From Bacteroidota bacterium (GTDB lineage Bacteria; Bacteroidota; Bacteroidia; Flavobacteriales_F; PHOS-HE28), in the NCBI GenBank assembly GCA_023430945.1, contig JAEYYE010000277.1, forward strand, positions 1 through 8,425: a stretch of 8,425 nt of DNA. Reading direction: 5' to 3'. Under the pieces are notes generated by a model that was given only the letters and a program-made list of their open reading frames with translations, searched no databases and was not told the origin of the DNA. Both the position numbers and the translations under genes were made by a program. Shown here piece by piece: positions 1 to 6,615 of the stretch (positions are counted from its first letter, which is position 1; each line of letters begins with the position of its first letter).

Positions 1-1
1 G

Positions 2-1360
2 ACGGCAGTCGCCCGGGTTGAAGGAATGGTCGTTTTCGTTACCGGCGCGGTTCCGGGCGATGTCGCCGATCTGCAGATCACCCGGAAGAAACGCCGCCAT
101 GCGGAAGCCGTGGTAAAAGAGTTGATCACCGCTTCGCCGGATCGCGTTCAGCCGTTCTGCCAGCATTTCGGGGTCTGCGGCGGATGCAAGTGGCAGCATC
201 TTTCCTACGAAAAACAGCTCGAATACAAACGACAGCAGGTGATCGATACCCTGGAACGGATCGGTGGTCTGGATCTGCCGGAAGTAGCGCCAGCGCTGGC
301 TTCGCCGGAGCTTACCTATTATCGCAACAAGCTCGAATTCACGGGAAGCTCGGGCCGCTGGTTCACTTCGGAGGAATTGGCTGAGCTCGGCGAGATCAGC
401 GATCGGAACGCTTTGGGTTTCCACATTCCAGGACGGTTCGATAAGGTGCTGGACATTGCGCAATGCCACCTGCAGGCCGATCCCAGCAATGCGATCCGTC
501 TGTTCGTGCGGCTCTTCGCGGCGGAACACGATCTTTCCTTCTACAACGTCCGCGAGCACGTCGGTTTCATCCGAAACCTCACGATCCGTAACAGCACGAA
601 TGGTGAATGGATGGTGCTGCTCGCGCTGGGCCACGAGAATGAGGACGCGCGGATCGCTTTATTGCAAGGGTTGAAGGAAGCGTTCCCGCAGATCACTTCG
701 CTTCTGTGGACGGTCAATCCGAAGAAGAACGACACGATCTGGGACCTTCCGATCGAAGTGTTCCACGGCCATGATCACATCATTCAGGAACTTCCCGATG
801 GGCCGGATGGAAGACCGATCCAGTTCCGGATCGGACCGAAAACATTCTTCCAGACCAATCCGGTGCAAACGGTGAACATGTTCCGCATCACGCGCGATCT
901 GGCGCAGATCACCGAAGATGATCTGGTCTACGACCTGTACTGCGGCGCGGGAAGCATCAGCCTTTTTGTTGCAGCGAAAGCGAAGCAGGTGATCGGTGCG
1001 GAGATCGTTCCGGAATCGATCGCCGATGCGAAGCTGAACGCTGAGTTGAACGGGATCACCAATGTGCACTTCGAGGCCGGCGACCTGAAGGATCTGCTCG
1101 ATCAGGACTTCATCGATCGCAATGGTAGACCCGATGTGCTGATCACCGATCCGCCGCGATCGGGAATGCATGAGGATGTGGTGAAGCGGATCCTCGAGAT
1201 GGCACCGCGGCGGATCGTTTACGTAAGCTGCAATCCCGCCACGCAGGCGCGCGATCTCGCGTTGATGAAGGAAGCCTATACGATCACGCACGTGCAGCCT
1301 GTGGACATGTTCCCGCACACGTATCACGTGGAGAACATCGTAAGGCTCGATCGGAAGTGA
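2..1360 (+). CDS. rlmD: 23S rRNA (uracil-5-)-methyltransferase RlmD (RumA/TrmA family), 5'-truncated by window edge
   Basis: This enzyme transfers a methyl group from S-adenosylmethionine (SAM) to C5 of a uridine in 23S rRNA (U1939 in E. coli). The reading frame is open back to base 2 and reads AVARVEGMVVFVTGAVPGD, which is the inside of the N-terminal TRAM domain. The first ATG (base 26) is therefore internal and the true start lies upstream. Residues are numbered from that ATG. The [4Fe-4S] cysteines are C45, C51 and C54 (CxxxxxCGGC) with C147 as the fourth ligand. The SAM-binding motif DLYCGAG is at 303-309 and DPPRSG at 375-380. The catalytic nucleophile is C402 in VSCNP. The C-terminal DMFPHTYHVE (427-436) carries the likely general-base glutamate E436. 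All key family residues are present, so the protein should be active. RlmD fits better than TrmA because of the cluster cysteines; RlmC/RlmCD specificity cannot be excluded from sequence alone. It ends 12 bp from the stop of the convergent DUF5715 gene. Confidence 0.94.
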   Translation, partial: TAVARVEGMVVFVTGAVPGDVADLQITRKKRRHAEAVVKELITASPDRVQPFCQHFGVCGGCKWQHLSYEKQLEYKRQQVIDTLERIGGLDLPEVAPALASPELTYYRNKLEFTGSSGRWFTSEELAELGEISDRNALGFHIPGRFDKVLDIAQCHLQADPSNAIRLFVRLFAAEHDLSFYNVREHVGFIRNLTIRNSTNGEWMVLLALGHENEDARIALLQGLKEAFPQITSLLWTVNPKKNDTIWDLPIEVFHGHDHIIQELPDGPDGRPIQFRIGPKTFFQTNPVQTVNMFRITRDLAQITEDDLVYDLYCGAGSISLFVAAKAKQVIGAEIVPESIADAKLNAELNGITNVHFEAGDLKDLLDQDFIDRNGRPDVLITDPPRSGMHEDVVKRILEMAPRRIVYVSCNPATQARDLALMKEAYTITHVQPVDMFPHTYHVENIVRLDRK

Positions 1361-1372
1361 CCTGCGGTCGAT

Positions 1373-2251
1373 CTAGCGACAGACCGAAAGGTGATAACAA
1401 GCCTGCTGCCGTTCACGGATCGCGAACAACATGGGATCCACCTTTTTATGATCGTTGATCACTTCCGCCAACGTCTCAGCGAGGAACACCTGCTGGCAGC
1501 CTGAAAGCTGCAGCTGATCACCTTTCTGTGAGATGAACTTCATGTAGGAGATGTCCACCGAAGTGCCGTGCGTGTGCGGTGCATCGGCATCGCGGGTGGC
1601 GTTCACGTTCGATCGGCCAAGTTTGCGTTGATCCGCGCTGGTGCGCAGCAGGCTCGTCACCTTCAACCGTGCATGGGCCAGATCGGTGCCTTCGATCCGC
1701 TTCTTGAAATCCTTTGCGATCGCTTTCAACGCCGCATGTGCGCTTGGCGTGAGGTAAGGCTTGCCATGGTCCATCTCGGCGATGTGCATCGCGTCATCTT
1801 CCTTCACTTCAACAAGCCGCGAATAACCGTTGGCGAGCAGATCGTTCAGCGTGGGTTCATCCTTTATCGGAGAGATCCCGGCTGCCAAAGAAAGGCTCTT
1901 GTACGCCGGAAGCTTATCCTTCAGGTATTTGCTGTAATGCTTGTAGGGATACACCTTGCAATCAACCACTGCGGGCACTTCCTTCACTTCCTCCTTCTCC
2001 TCCGCTACCGCAGCGGGCGGTTCAGCCGCCATGGGCTGAGCCACCACCGGTTCGGACCTGCGTGAAACGAAGCAGATCGCCGTGACCGATCCGATCAAGA
2101 CCAATATCTTCTTCCTGCTCCATTTCCTTCGCCGTGGCGCGGCAGGCGTGCGGTTCCCGCCCGCAATTCCCCGCAGGCTGTTCCGTTTTGGTGCGTTCTG
2201 TTCCATTCCACTCATGCGCATCTTCGTCGGATCCCAAAAATGCAGGCCCAT
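1373..2251 (-). CDS. DUF5715 family protein, membrane-anchored, M15 peptidase-like
   Basis: The protein is up to 292 residues; numbering is from the ATG at 2251. In-frame ATGs at 2221, 2215 and 2206 are alternatives. The last (MEQNAPKRN) removes 15 unusual residues and I judge it at least as likely. A basic stretch (RRRKWSRKK) precedes one hydrophobic helix (about 47-62), followed by an Ala/Pro/Glu-rich linker (65-95). This predicts a type II anchor with the domain in the periplasm. The C-terminal half resembles DUF5715 and, more distantly, D-Ala-D-Ala carboxypeptidase-like M15 enzymes. It has TSLLR (199-203), then H226-T-H-G229-T-S-V-D233, which matches the HxxGxAxD zinc motif spacing. Near the C-terminus are E280 and H287 (ERQQACYH), possible catalytic base and third zinc ligand. 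A peptidoglycan peptidase role is inference only. The gene lies 62 bp downstream of the SHOCT gene on the same strand and may be co-transcribed. It is convergent with rlmD. Confidence 0.78.
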   Translation of the reverse strand: MGLHFWDPTKMRMSGMEQNAPKRNSLRGIAGGNRTPAAPRRRKWSRKKILVLIGSVTAICFVSRRSEPVVAQPMAAEPPAAVAEEKEEVKEVPAVVDCKVYPYKHYSKYLKDKLPAYKSLSLAAGISPIKDEPTLNDLLANGYSRLVEVKEDDAMHIAEMDHGKPYLTPSAHAALKAIAKDFKKRIEGTDLAHARLKVTSLLRTSADQRKLGRSNVNATRDADAPHTHGTSVDISYMKFISQKGDQLQLSGCQQVFLAETLAEVINDHKKVDPMLFAIRERQQACYHLSVCR

Positions 2252-2313
2252 CCTCGCTGCGATCGATGGGCGCGGCTGAAAGTTTCAACGGCCGATCCTT
2301 GATCGCACCTGCA

Positions 2314-2712
2314 TCAACCCAGGAAATTCTTGCGCTCCGCCTCGAATTCCTCGGCGGAGATCATTCCCGTGGCACGCAGTTTCGCAAGCCTTTCCAGGTT
2401 CTGGATCCTTTCCGTGGCGTTCATCCGCGGCATGTCCGCGAATTCCATCCGCGGTGGTTCCTCGTCCTGCACCGCCGGGCTGGCAAGGTCGATCCGTGAT
2501 AGAACGGCCATGATCCCGCAGGCGAGCCAGCCGGCGAAGATCAACGGATAACCGGTGCCCAGGTAGATGCATGGAACGCAGAACACACTGAGCACCCAAC
2601 CGCCGATCATGTTGATCTTCCTGAACCTGCTCTCGGGCAGGGTGAACAGCATGGGCATGAACGCAAGACCTGTGAACGTACCGATGGCGATTATGAAGGC
2701 GACGGTATTCAT
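2314..2712 (-). CDS. Small membrane protein with C-terminal SHOCT domain
   Basis: This 132-residue protein has three predicted hydrophobic segments (about 4-24, 34-52 and 55-72). A polar acidic linker (76-100) follows, then a C-terminal amphipathic stretch ERIQNLERLAKLRATGMIS at 101-119 continuing to EEFEAERKNFLG (121-132). That last part matches the SHOCT pattern (short C-terminal domain: LxxLxxLxxxGxIsxeEFexxKxxLL). SHOCT domains are thought to mediate oligomerisation or anchoring, and the specific role here is unknown. The ATG at 2712 begins directly with the first membrane helix (MNTVAFIIAIG), so it is a credible start; no clear Shine-Dalgarno is visible, which is usual in Bacteroidota. 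It is divergent from the mscS-type gene across a 159-bp spacer and lies 62 bp upstream of the DUF5715 gene on the same strand. Confidence 0.75.
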   Translation of the reverse strand: MNTVAFIIAIGTFTGLAFMPMLFTLPESRFRKINMIGGWVLSVFCVPCIYLGTGYPLIFAGWLACGIMAVLSRIDLASPAVQDEEPPRMEFADMPRMNATERIQNLERLAKLRATGMISAEEFEAERKNFLG

Positions 2713-2871
2713 GGGAGCAGTATCTGTTCGCTCACGGAAGCCCGCGAAGCGATCCGGAGTGGCTTCTTATACGGTGATGGATCGAAGTGGTTACGCAACG
2801 CCGATCCAGGTGCCGCCGTGGCAGTGGTCTAATTTCGCGAACGATCGGATGGAAGGAACTAGAGATACAGT
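2713..2871. promoter_or_regulatory. Divergent intergenic region between SHOCT gene and mechanosensitive channel gene
   Basis: This 159-bp spacer must carry the start signals for two divergent genes. On the plus strand, TAATTTCG at 2830-2837 differs at one position from the Bacteroidota -7 consensus TAnnTTTG. I see no convincing -33 TTTG at the right distance. A purine run GGAAGGA lies at 2851-2857, about 14 nt from the ATG at 2872, which is long for a Shine-Dalgarno. An in-frame TAG at 2860-2862 rules out a start upstream of 2872. No convincing promoter was seen for the minus strand. The promoter assignment is weak; the region assignment is solid. Confidence 0.35.
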
Positions 2872-3960
2872 ATGATGACAGGGATGCTTGAACATGACTT
2901 TTATGGCAATACGATCCAGGATCTTCTCATCGCCGCAGGGATCATTCTTCTGGGCTTTCTGCTTATCAGGATCCTCAAGGGCACGCTGCTGCGAGCGATC
3001 GGCGCCTGGGCGCAACGAAGCACCACTCATTTCGACGACATGGTGCTGCGCAGCATCGATCGGTTCGGCATACCTGCCCTCTACTTCCTGGTGATCTACA
3101 TCGGCCTGCGCACACTGGCATTCCCTGCGCGCGGTGAAGCGGTGCTGCGTATCGCCGTTACGGTGGTGATCACCTACTTCATCATCAGGCTGATCTCGTC
3201 GATCATACACTTGGTGCTGCGATCGTACGTGGGCCGGCAGGAAAAAGGTGAAGAGAAAGTGAAGCAGCTCGGTGGCATCATGCTCATCATCAACATCGTG
3301 ATCTGGATCACGGGCCTGCTGTTCCTCTTCGATAACATGGGCTACGACATCACCGCGGTGATCGCAGGCCTTGGGATCGGCGGCATTGCCGTGGCGCTCG
3401 CGGCGCAGAACATACTTGGCGACCTGTTCAACTACTTCGTGATCTTCTTCGACCGGCCTTTCGAGATCGGCGATTTCATCGTGGTGGACCAGAAGAGCGG
3501 TACGGTGGAACACATCGGGATAAAGACCACGCGCGTGCGATCCATCACCGGTGAGCAACTGGTGTTCTCCAACAGCGATCTCACCGAAGCCAGGCTGCAC
3601 AACTACAAGCGCATGCAGACCCGCCGGATCGCGTTCAAGTTCGGGGTAACGTACCAGACGCCTTTCGAGAAACTGCAACAGATCCCCTCGATCGTACGCA
3701 CGATCATCGATGGAAGGGATCAGGTGGTGTTCGATCGGGCGCACCTGGTCGCGCTTGGCGGATCGAGCCTCGACTTCGAGGTGGTGTACATCGTGCAAAC
3801 TGCCGCGTATAATACGTATGCGGATATCCACCAGGGCATCAATCTGGAACTTATCCGCAAGTTCCAGGAATTGGGGATCGAATTCGCGTATCCCACGCAA
3901 ACGATCTTCATGATGAAGGCCGATCAGGAAGAGGAAAGCAGGCCCGAACCTCCGCGATGA
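2872..3960 (+). CDS. MscS-family mechanosensitive ion channel
   Basis: This is a small-conductance mechanosensitive channel that opens under membrane tension to release solutes during hypo-osmotic shock. The protein has 362 residues and about five predicted membrane helices: roughly 16-36, 66-84, 90-116, 133-153, and the pore-lining helix 159-190. It is therefore a mid-size YnaI-like member rather than the three-helix E. coli MscS (286 residues). The diagnostic region runs from ITAVIAGLGIGGIAVALAAQ (160-179) through NILGDLFNYF and FDRPFEIGDFI (183-193), which is the glycine/alanine-packed pore helix and the entry to the beta domain. The beta domain (about 191-255) contains GTVEHIGIKTTRVR and the conserved VFSNSDL (VPN equivalent). 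The alpha/beta vestibule ends at FAYPTQTIF (348-356), the family's usual final strand. A short charged tail follows. ATGs at 2875 and 2884 are alternative starts. The TGA stop directly abuts the stop of the convergent YCII gene. Confidence 0.95.
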   Translation: MMTGMLEHDFYGNTIQDLLIAAGIILLGFLLIRILKGTLLRAIGAWAQRSTTHFDDMVLRSIDRFGIPALYFLVIYIGLRTLAFPARGEAVLRIAVTVVITYFIIRLISSIIHLVLRSYVGRQEKGEEKVKQLGGIMLIINIVIWITGLLFLFDNMGYDITAVIAGLGIGGIAVALAAQNILGDLFNYFVIFFDRPFEIGDFIVVDQKSGTVEHIGIKTTRVRSITGEQLVFSNSDLTEARLHNYKRMQTRRIAFKFGVTYQTPFEKLQQIPSIVRTIIDGRDQVVFDRAHLVALGGSSLDFEVVYIVQTAAYNTYADIHQGINLELIRKFQELGIEFAYPTQTIFMMKADQEEESRPEPPR

Positions 3961-3963
3961 TCA
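3958..3963. other. Abutting convergent stop codons forming a TGATCA palindrome
   Basis: The plus-strand channel gene ends in TGA at 3958-3960 and the minus-strand YCII gene ends in TGA (TCA on the plus strand) at 3961-3963. Together they form the 6-bp palindrome TGATCA with zero bases between the genes. A short inverted repeat, GATCAC (3959-3964) with GTGATC (3971-3976) around a 6-nt loop, lies mostly within the YCII coding end. It lacks a U-tract after the stem on the plus strand, so it is not a convincing terminator. Confidence 0.9.
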
Positions 3964-4419
3964 CTTTTTCGTGATCCGCTTGTGGATATTGGGTATCTCG
4001 TTCACCGCCGCCGATCCATACCAAGGATAGATCTCGTAACCGAGCGCACCGCCTTCCACCGCTGGATCGGTCTTCACCAGTCGCTCGGTCTCTTCGGCGG
4101 TGGCCGTATTGAAGATGAACAGGCCGCGATAACGATCGTTCTTGCCGAATGGTCCCGCAAGTGAAAGGAAGCCTTCATCGGCAAGGCGATGGATGTTGTC
4201 CATGTGTCCCTTGAAAAGACTGTCCTGCACGTCCTTCGGCAGATCCGCATTCGCGCCGTTGGTGAGAAGCACGAGATGGAACATCTTCATTCCGTTCTCA
4301 TTCCCCCCCAGGCGTTTTGCCAAAGTGCTGTCATAGACGGCTTCACTGGATTGGGCTGAGATACCTGAACTGATCGTAAGCAGAAGGAGGCTGAAGATCA
4401 ATAAGAGAAACTTTCGCAT
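3961..4419 (-). CDS. Secreted/periplasmic YCII-related domain protein
   Basis: This 152-residue protein starts with a clear Sec signal peptide: MRK, a long Leu/Ile core (4-17) and a likely cleavage after ISA (residue 22). The absence of a cysteine at the cleavage site argues against a lipoprotein. The rest resembles the YCII fold (dimeric alpha/beta, ferredoxin-like), with a core strand FHLVLL (47-52), GH72MDNIHRLADEGFL, AGPF (88-91), a strand RGLFIF (98-103), and D118P followed by GYEIYPW. H72 and D118 are the positions usually discussed as the putative active site in this family. The biochemical role of most YCII proteins is unknown, and YciI of Haemophilus has only a proposed activity. Export of a YCII domain is seen in Bacteroidota, but its substrate is not known. 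The gene lies 45 bp downstream of the delta-60 gene on the same strand with no clear terminator between, so it may be co-transcribed. Its stop codon abuts that of the mscS-type gene. Confidence 0.8.
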   Translation of the reverse strand: MRKFLLLIFSLLLLTISSGISAQSSEAVYDSTLAKRLGGNENGMKMFHLVLLTNGANADLPKDVQDSLFKGHMDNIHRLADEGFLSLAGPFGKNDRYRGLFIFNTATAEETERLVKTDPAVEGGALGYEIYPWYGSAAVNEIPNIHKRITKK

Positions 4420-4464
4420 GTGTAATGTTGGATCGTGAACGATCGCACCAAATTACTTTCGATC
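4420..4464 (-). other. Short same-strand spacer with GATC-ended inverted repeat
   Basis: This 45-bp gap lies between the delta-60 gene (upstream) and the YCII gene (downstream), both on the minus strand. It holds an inverted repeat, GATCGT (4431-4436) and ACGATC (4439-4444), with a 2-nt spacer. There is no T-run after it in the direction of transcription, so I do not call it a terminator. Read-through into the YCII gene is therefore possible. No good promoter match is visible. Confidence 0.4.
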
Positions 4465-6468
4465 CTATGGCGCTTGCTCCGATCGCACCGCAGTCGGTAT
4501 TTCGCCGCCGATCGTTTGCAGGATGATGTCGCGATCATTCGCACTGCCGACATATTTGATCCATCCGTCCATGTTCACGTCCAACGGGGAATAACCGCTG
4601 GTGATCGCAGTGGGATCCGATCCACCGATCCCGACCAGGATCGGATCGCGATCGTTCGCTGGACCCATGTATTTCACGATCCCGTTCGCCGTCACATCCC
4701 CCGGCCACATCACCATCACGCCATTCACTTCCTTCTGCGCCTCGATCCCGAATGTTGCTGTTGCAGGTGAGGTAAGATCCACTTCGATCGGATCAACGCC
4801 CAGTTCTATCGCATCGGCGGTCGTGACAGAAAGGTGATTGCGATGGCGCACGCGCAGATGGTAGCTGCCGCCGCCGACGCTGAAGTCGATCGGCGAAATG
4901 CCGTCGCTTGCGGTGACCTCACCGTTGCGATGAAGTAGGCCTACGCGGGTGGCTTTCACCAATGAAATAGAATCAGGATCGAGCAATTCGAGCCAGATCC
5001 AATCAACGATGGCACTATCACCTTCAAGATCGAGAACGCCTGCTCCAAGGCCCCAGCTTCCAACGCCGTTCTTGGGTTGAAAGGTTGGTGGTGCATATGG
5101 TTGGATGAACGGGATCAGTCCCTGTTGTCGCAGGTGATTGCTCATCAGCCCGGTCGCTGGATCGTATGGGCCGCCGAAAAGAACCTTCAAATGAAGTTTG
5201 CTTCGCGGATCGGGAATATTGTGGTAGCGGTAAACCACCATTCCGTCTTCAGTGGTTCTTCCTCCAACAAGTATTTTTCCATCAGCCTGAACGGCTGATG
5301 CTTCTGCTCTGCCAGGAACAGGATATGAATTTTCCGGAGGTCGATGTCCATCGTACCCCCACGAACTGTCCGGTGAAAAACAATAAGGTTCAGTTTTATA
5401 TGTCCAAAAAGATCCACCCATCATGAGCGGAACGATATAACTACCAGACTGGTCAACACTTATTGCTCCATATGACCTGGATGAAACAGAAGGTGAATAA
5501 GATGGATGGTAAACACCCATGGGATCAGTATAACCGGAAAAATATAGATCAAGGTCCTCGTCATTGATGCAAGTGCCACTTGTAGGTCCATCCAGTCTGC
5601 TAATTGAGGATATGGAGGATCCGACAACGTAACAGTACGGCGCATTAATTGGCACGCACATGGAGGATAGCGTTGGAAGATTGCCAATGAACGCTGGGAT
5701 CAGTTCGATGGAACCCAAATCGTTCATAGACCCGTCGAATAGACGTCTATGAATACTTAGATTCGGATAGTTATTGGAACATTGCTGAATTTGCTTGCGA
5801 TAATAGTACCATATCTCACCATCAGGTGTAACTCGAATGGTTTGTGACTCATAAAGAACATGAAGAGTTTGCCCTTGATTTGAGCTACCTGATGGGCAAA
5901 CAAATGGAGCATCTGGAAGTTGATATGTTTCATTATGGATTATCTGACCATTGGGGTCAATGGCAAGAACAAAAGCCACCTTACCACATACAAGCAATTT
6001 ACCTTCAAGAGACATGTCGGCTTCATGAAACTCATGGGTCTCCAATGCAGTGGATGTATCTGAGACGATCCCGCCGTTCCCGTACGACAGATCGGACTGT
6101 CCGTTTTCCAAGAAGCATTGGATAGAGCCATAACCAGAAGGATATTCATTACTTACTAGAATGATCCTGCTATCGGATCGATGAAAGAGCCGTACTCCCA
6201 CACTATTGACCACGATCGAACCTGATTGACCGAAAGAGGGATCCAATGATCCATTTTGCTCCAGACGATAGATGGTCGTGCTATTCACATTAGTGGCCAT
6301 CATTAATATTTTACCGTCTGCCAACGATATGATCTCTTTTACTGAAAGATCGCCATCTATCGCGAACTTCCCGTTCACAGCAAAACTGCTGTCCTGATCA
6401 CCCGCCTGCTGCGCGTGGATCCGACCGCTGCACAATAACATCAAAAGACAAATGATCCTGTTATACAT
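4465..6468 (-). CDS. Secreted delta-60 repeat protein with C-terminal dockerin-like module
   Basis: The protein has 667 residues with a signal peptide 1-19/20 (MYNRIICLLMLLCSGRIHA). Residues about 24-180 hold degenerate delta-60 repeats (TIGR02608-like): DSSFAVNGKF, then LADGKIL, then NGSLDPSFGQSG, then DLSYGNGG. A further unit SAVQADGKILVGGR lies at 391-404. These repeats probably form beta-propeller-like blades. All eight cysteines of the mature part lie at 118-363. From about residue 425 (LHLKVLFGGPYDPATG) to the end is a separate module that I recognise as recurrent at the C-termini of Bacteroidota secreted proteins (VDW-WLELLDP, then HRNHLSV, then VMVMWPGDV). It closes with two dockerin-like repeats. 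No standard T9SS sorting domain is present, so this tail may replace it, although that is inference. Function is unknown; a surface or extracellular structural role is plausible. Base composition changes within the gene: about residues 135-420 are AT-rich and GATC-poor compared with the C-terminal module. Confidence 0.82.
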   Translation of the reverse strand: MYNRIICLLMLLCSGRIHAQQAGDQDSSFAVNGKFAIDGDLSVKEIISLADGKILMMATNVNSTTIYRLEQNGSLDPSFGQSGSIVVNSVGVRLFHRSDSRIILVSNEYPSGYGSIQCFLENGQSDLSYGNGGIVSDTSTALETHEFHEADMSLEGKLLVCGKVAFVLAIDPNGQIIHNETYQLPDAPFVCPSGSSNQGQTLHVLYESQTIRVTPDGEIWYYYRKQIQQCSNNYPNLSIHRRLFDGSMNDLGSIELIPAFIGNLPTLSSMCVPINAPYCYVVGSSISSISRLDGPTSGTCINDEDLDLYFSGYTDPMGVYHPSYSPSVSSRSYGAISVDQSGSYIVPLMMGGSFWTYKTEPYCFSPDSSWGYDGHRPPENSYPVPGRAEASAVQADGKILVGGRTTEDGMVVYRYHNIPDPRSKLHLKVLFGGPYDPATGLMSNHLRQQGLIPFIQPYAPPTFQPKNGVGSWGLGAGVLDLEGDSAIVDWIWLELLDPDSISLVKATRVGLLHRNGEVTASDGISPIDFSVGGGSYHLRVRHRNHLSVTTADAIELGVDPIEVDLTSPATATFGIEAQKEVNGVMVMWPGDVTANGIVKYMGPANDRDPILVGIGGSDPTAITSGYSPLDVNMDGWIKYVGSANDRDIILQTIGGEIPTAVRSEQAP
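4492..4698 (-). repeat. Two tandem dockerin-like repeats (protein-level)
   Basis: Residues 591-620 and 630-659 of the delta-60 protein align with each other. The pattern is DVxxxGxxKYxGxANDRDxIL, then three residues, then GG. The first copy begins DVTANGIVKYMG and the second DVNMDGWIKYVG. The second keeps the DxNxDG spacing of a calcium-binding EF-hand/dockerin loop, while the first has T and N at two of those positions (DVTANG) and may bind calcium less well. They are separated by a nine-residue linker. A paired arrangement of this sort is typical of type I dockerins and of related C-terminal modules in Bacteroidota secreted proteins. The repeats match at protein level much better than at DNA level. 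Confidence 0.75.
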
Positions 6469-6615
6469 GATCGATCATTTTTCCGATCGAAACTAAACAT
6501 ATCCATGATCCGCAGCATAATAAAACTCAAGATCGGATCCTGGCCTGATCGATGATCATGACTTCCTTCAACAGCTGTGCGCCGATCGGCTAACTTTCGG
6601 CCATTCACGATCTCC
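6469..6615. promoter_or_regulatory. Divergent intergenic region, rich in GATC palindromes
   Basis: This 147-bp spacer lies between the delta-60 gene (minus strand) and the Omp28-like gene (plus strand) and must hold both promoters. On the minus strand, TATGTTTA (plus-strand 6494-6501) and the overlapping TAGTTTCG (6488-6495) each differ at one position from the Bacteroidota -7 consensus TAnnTTTG. On the plus strand, TAACTTTC at 6591-6598 is one mismatch away, about 18 nt before the ATG at 6616. No clear -33 elements were seen. The spacer holds ten GATC sites. They include the perfect 12-bp palindrome ATGATCGATCAT at 6467-6478, which overlaps the delta-60 start codon, and ATGATCAT at 6552-6559. 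Whether these are operators or only reflect the genome-wide GATC abundance cannot be decided here. Confidence 0.4.

Noticed and set aside
659..1327. 222-codon open frame antisense to rlmD
   Set aside because: Low-information Arg/His/Ile/Asp-rich translation opposite a clear methyltransferase domain with all catalytic motifs.
1361..1390. Possible hairpin at the rlmD/DUF5715 junction (CGGTC and GACCG)
   Set aside because: Five base pairs around a 12-nt loop with no T-run; too weak to call.
1568..2065. 165-codon plus-strand open frame inside the DUF5715 region
   Set aside because: The minus strand encodes the conserved HxxGxxxD domain here; the plus frame has no homology pattern and unusual Cys/His/Arg content.
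2285..2599. Open frames overlapping the SHOCT gene on either strand
   Set aside because: The 2712-2314 frame has membrane helices followed by a SHOCT motif; the others are frame shadows without such structure.
2791..3900. 369-codon open frame antisense to the mscS-type gene
   Set aside because: It is longer than the channel gene but its translation is dominated by D, H, R and E with no domain pattern, while the plus strand encodes a full MscS signature. Long antisense frames are expected where high GC and GATC abundance remove stops.
3959..3976. GATCAC-N6-GTGATC as a bidirectional terminator
   Set aside because: The stem is short, lies in the coding end of the YCII gene, and has no U-tract after it on the plus strand.
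4431..4444. GATCGT/ACGATC inverted repeat as a terminator of the delta-60 gene
   Set aside because: The stem is only 6 bp with a 2-nt spacer and no T-run follows on the minus strand; it probably reflects GATC abundance.
6577..6615. GTG start for the Omp28-like protein
   Set aside because: It would put RRSANFRPFTIS ahead of the signal peptide; the ATG at 6616 gives a standard MRSLSTLL signal sequence.
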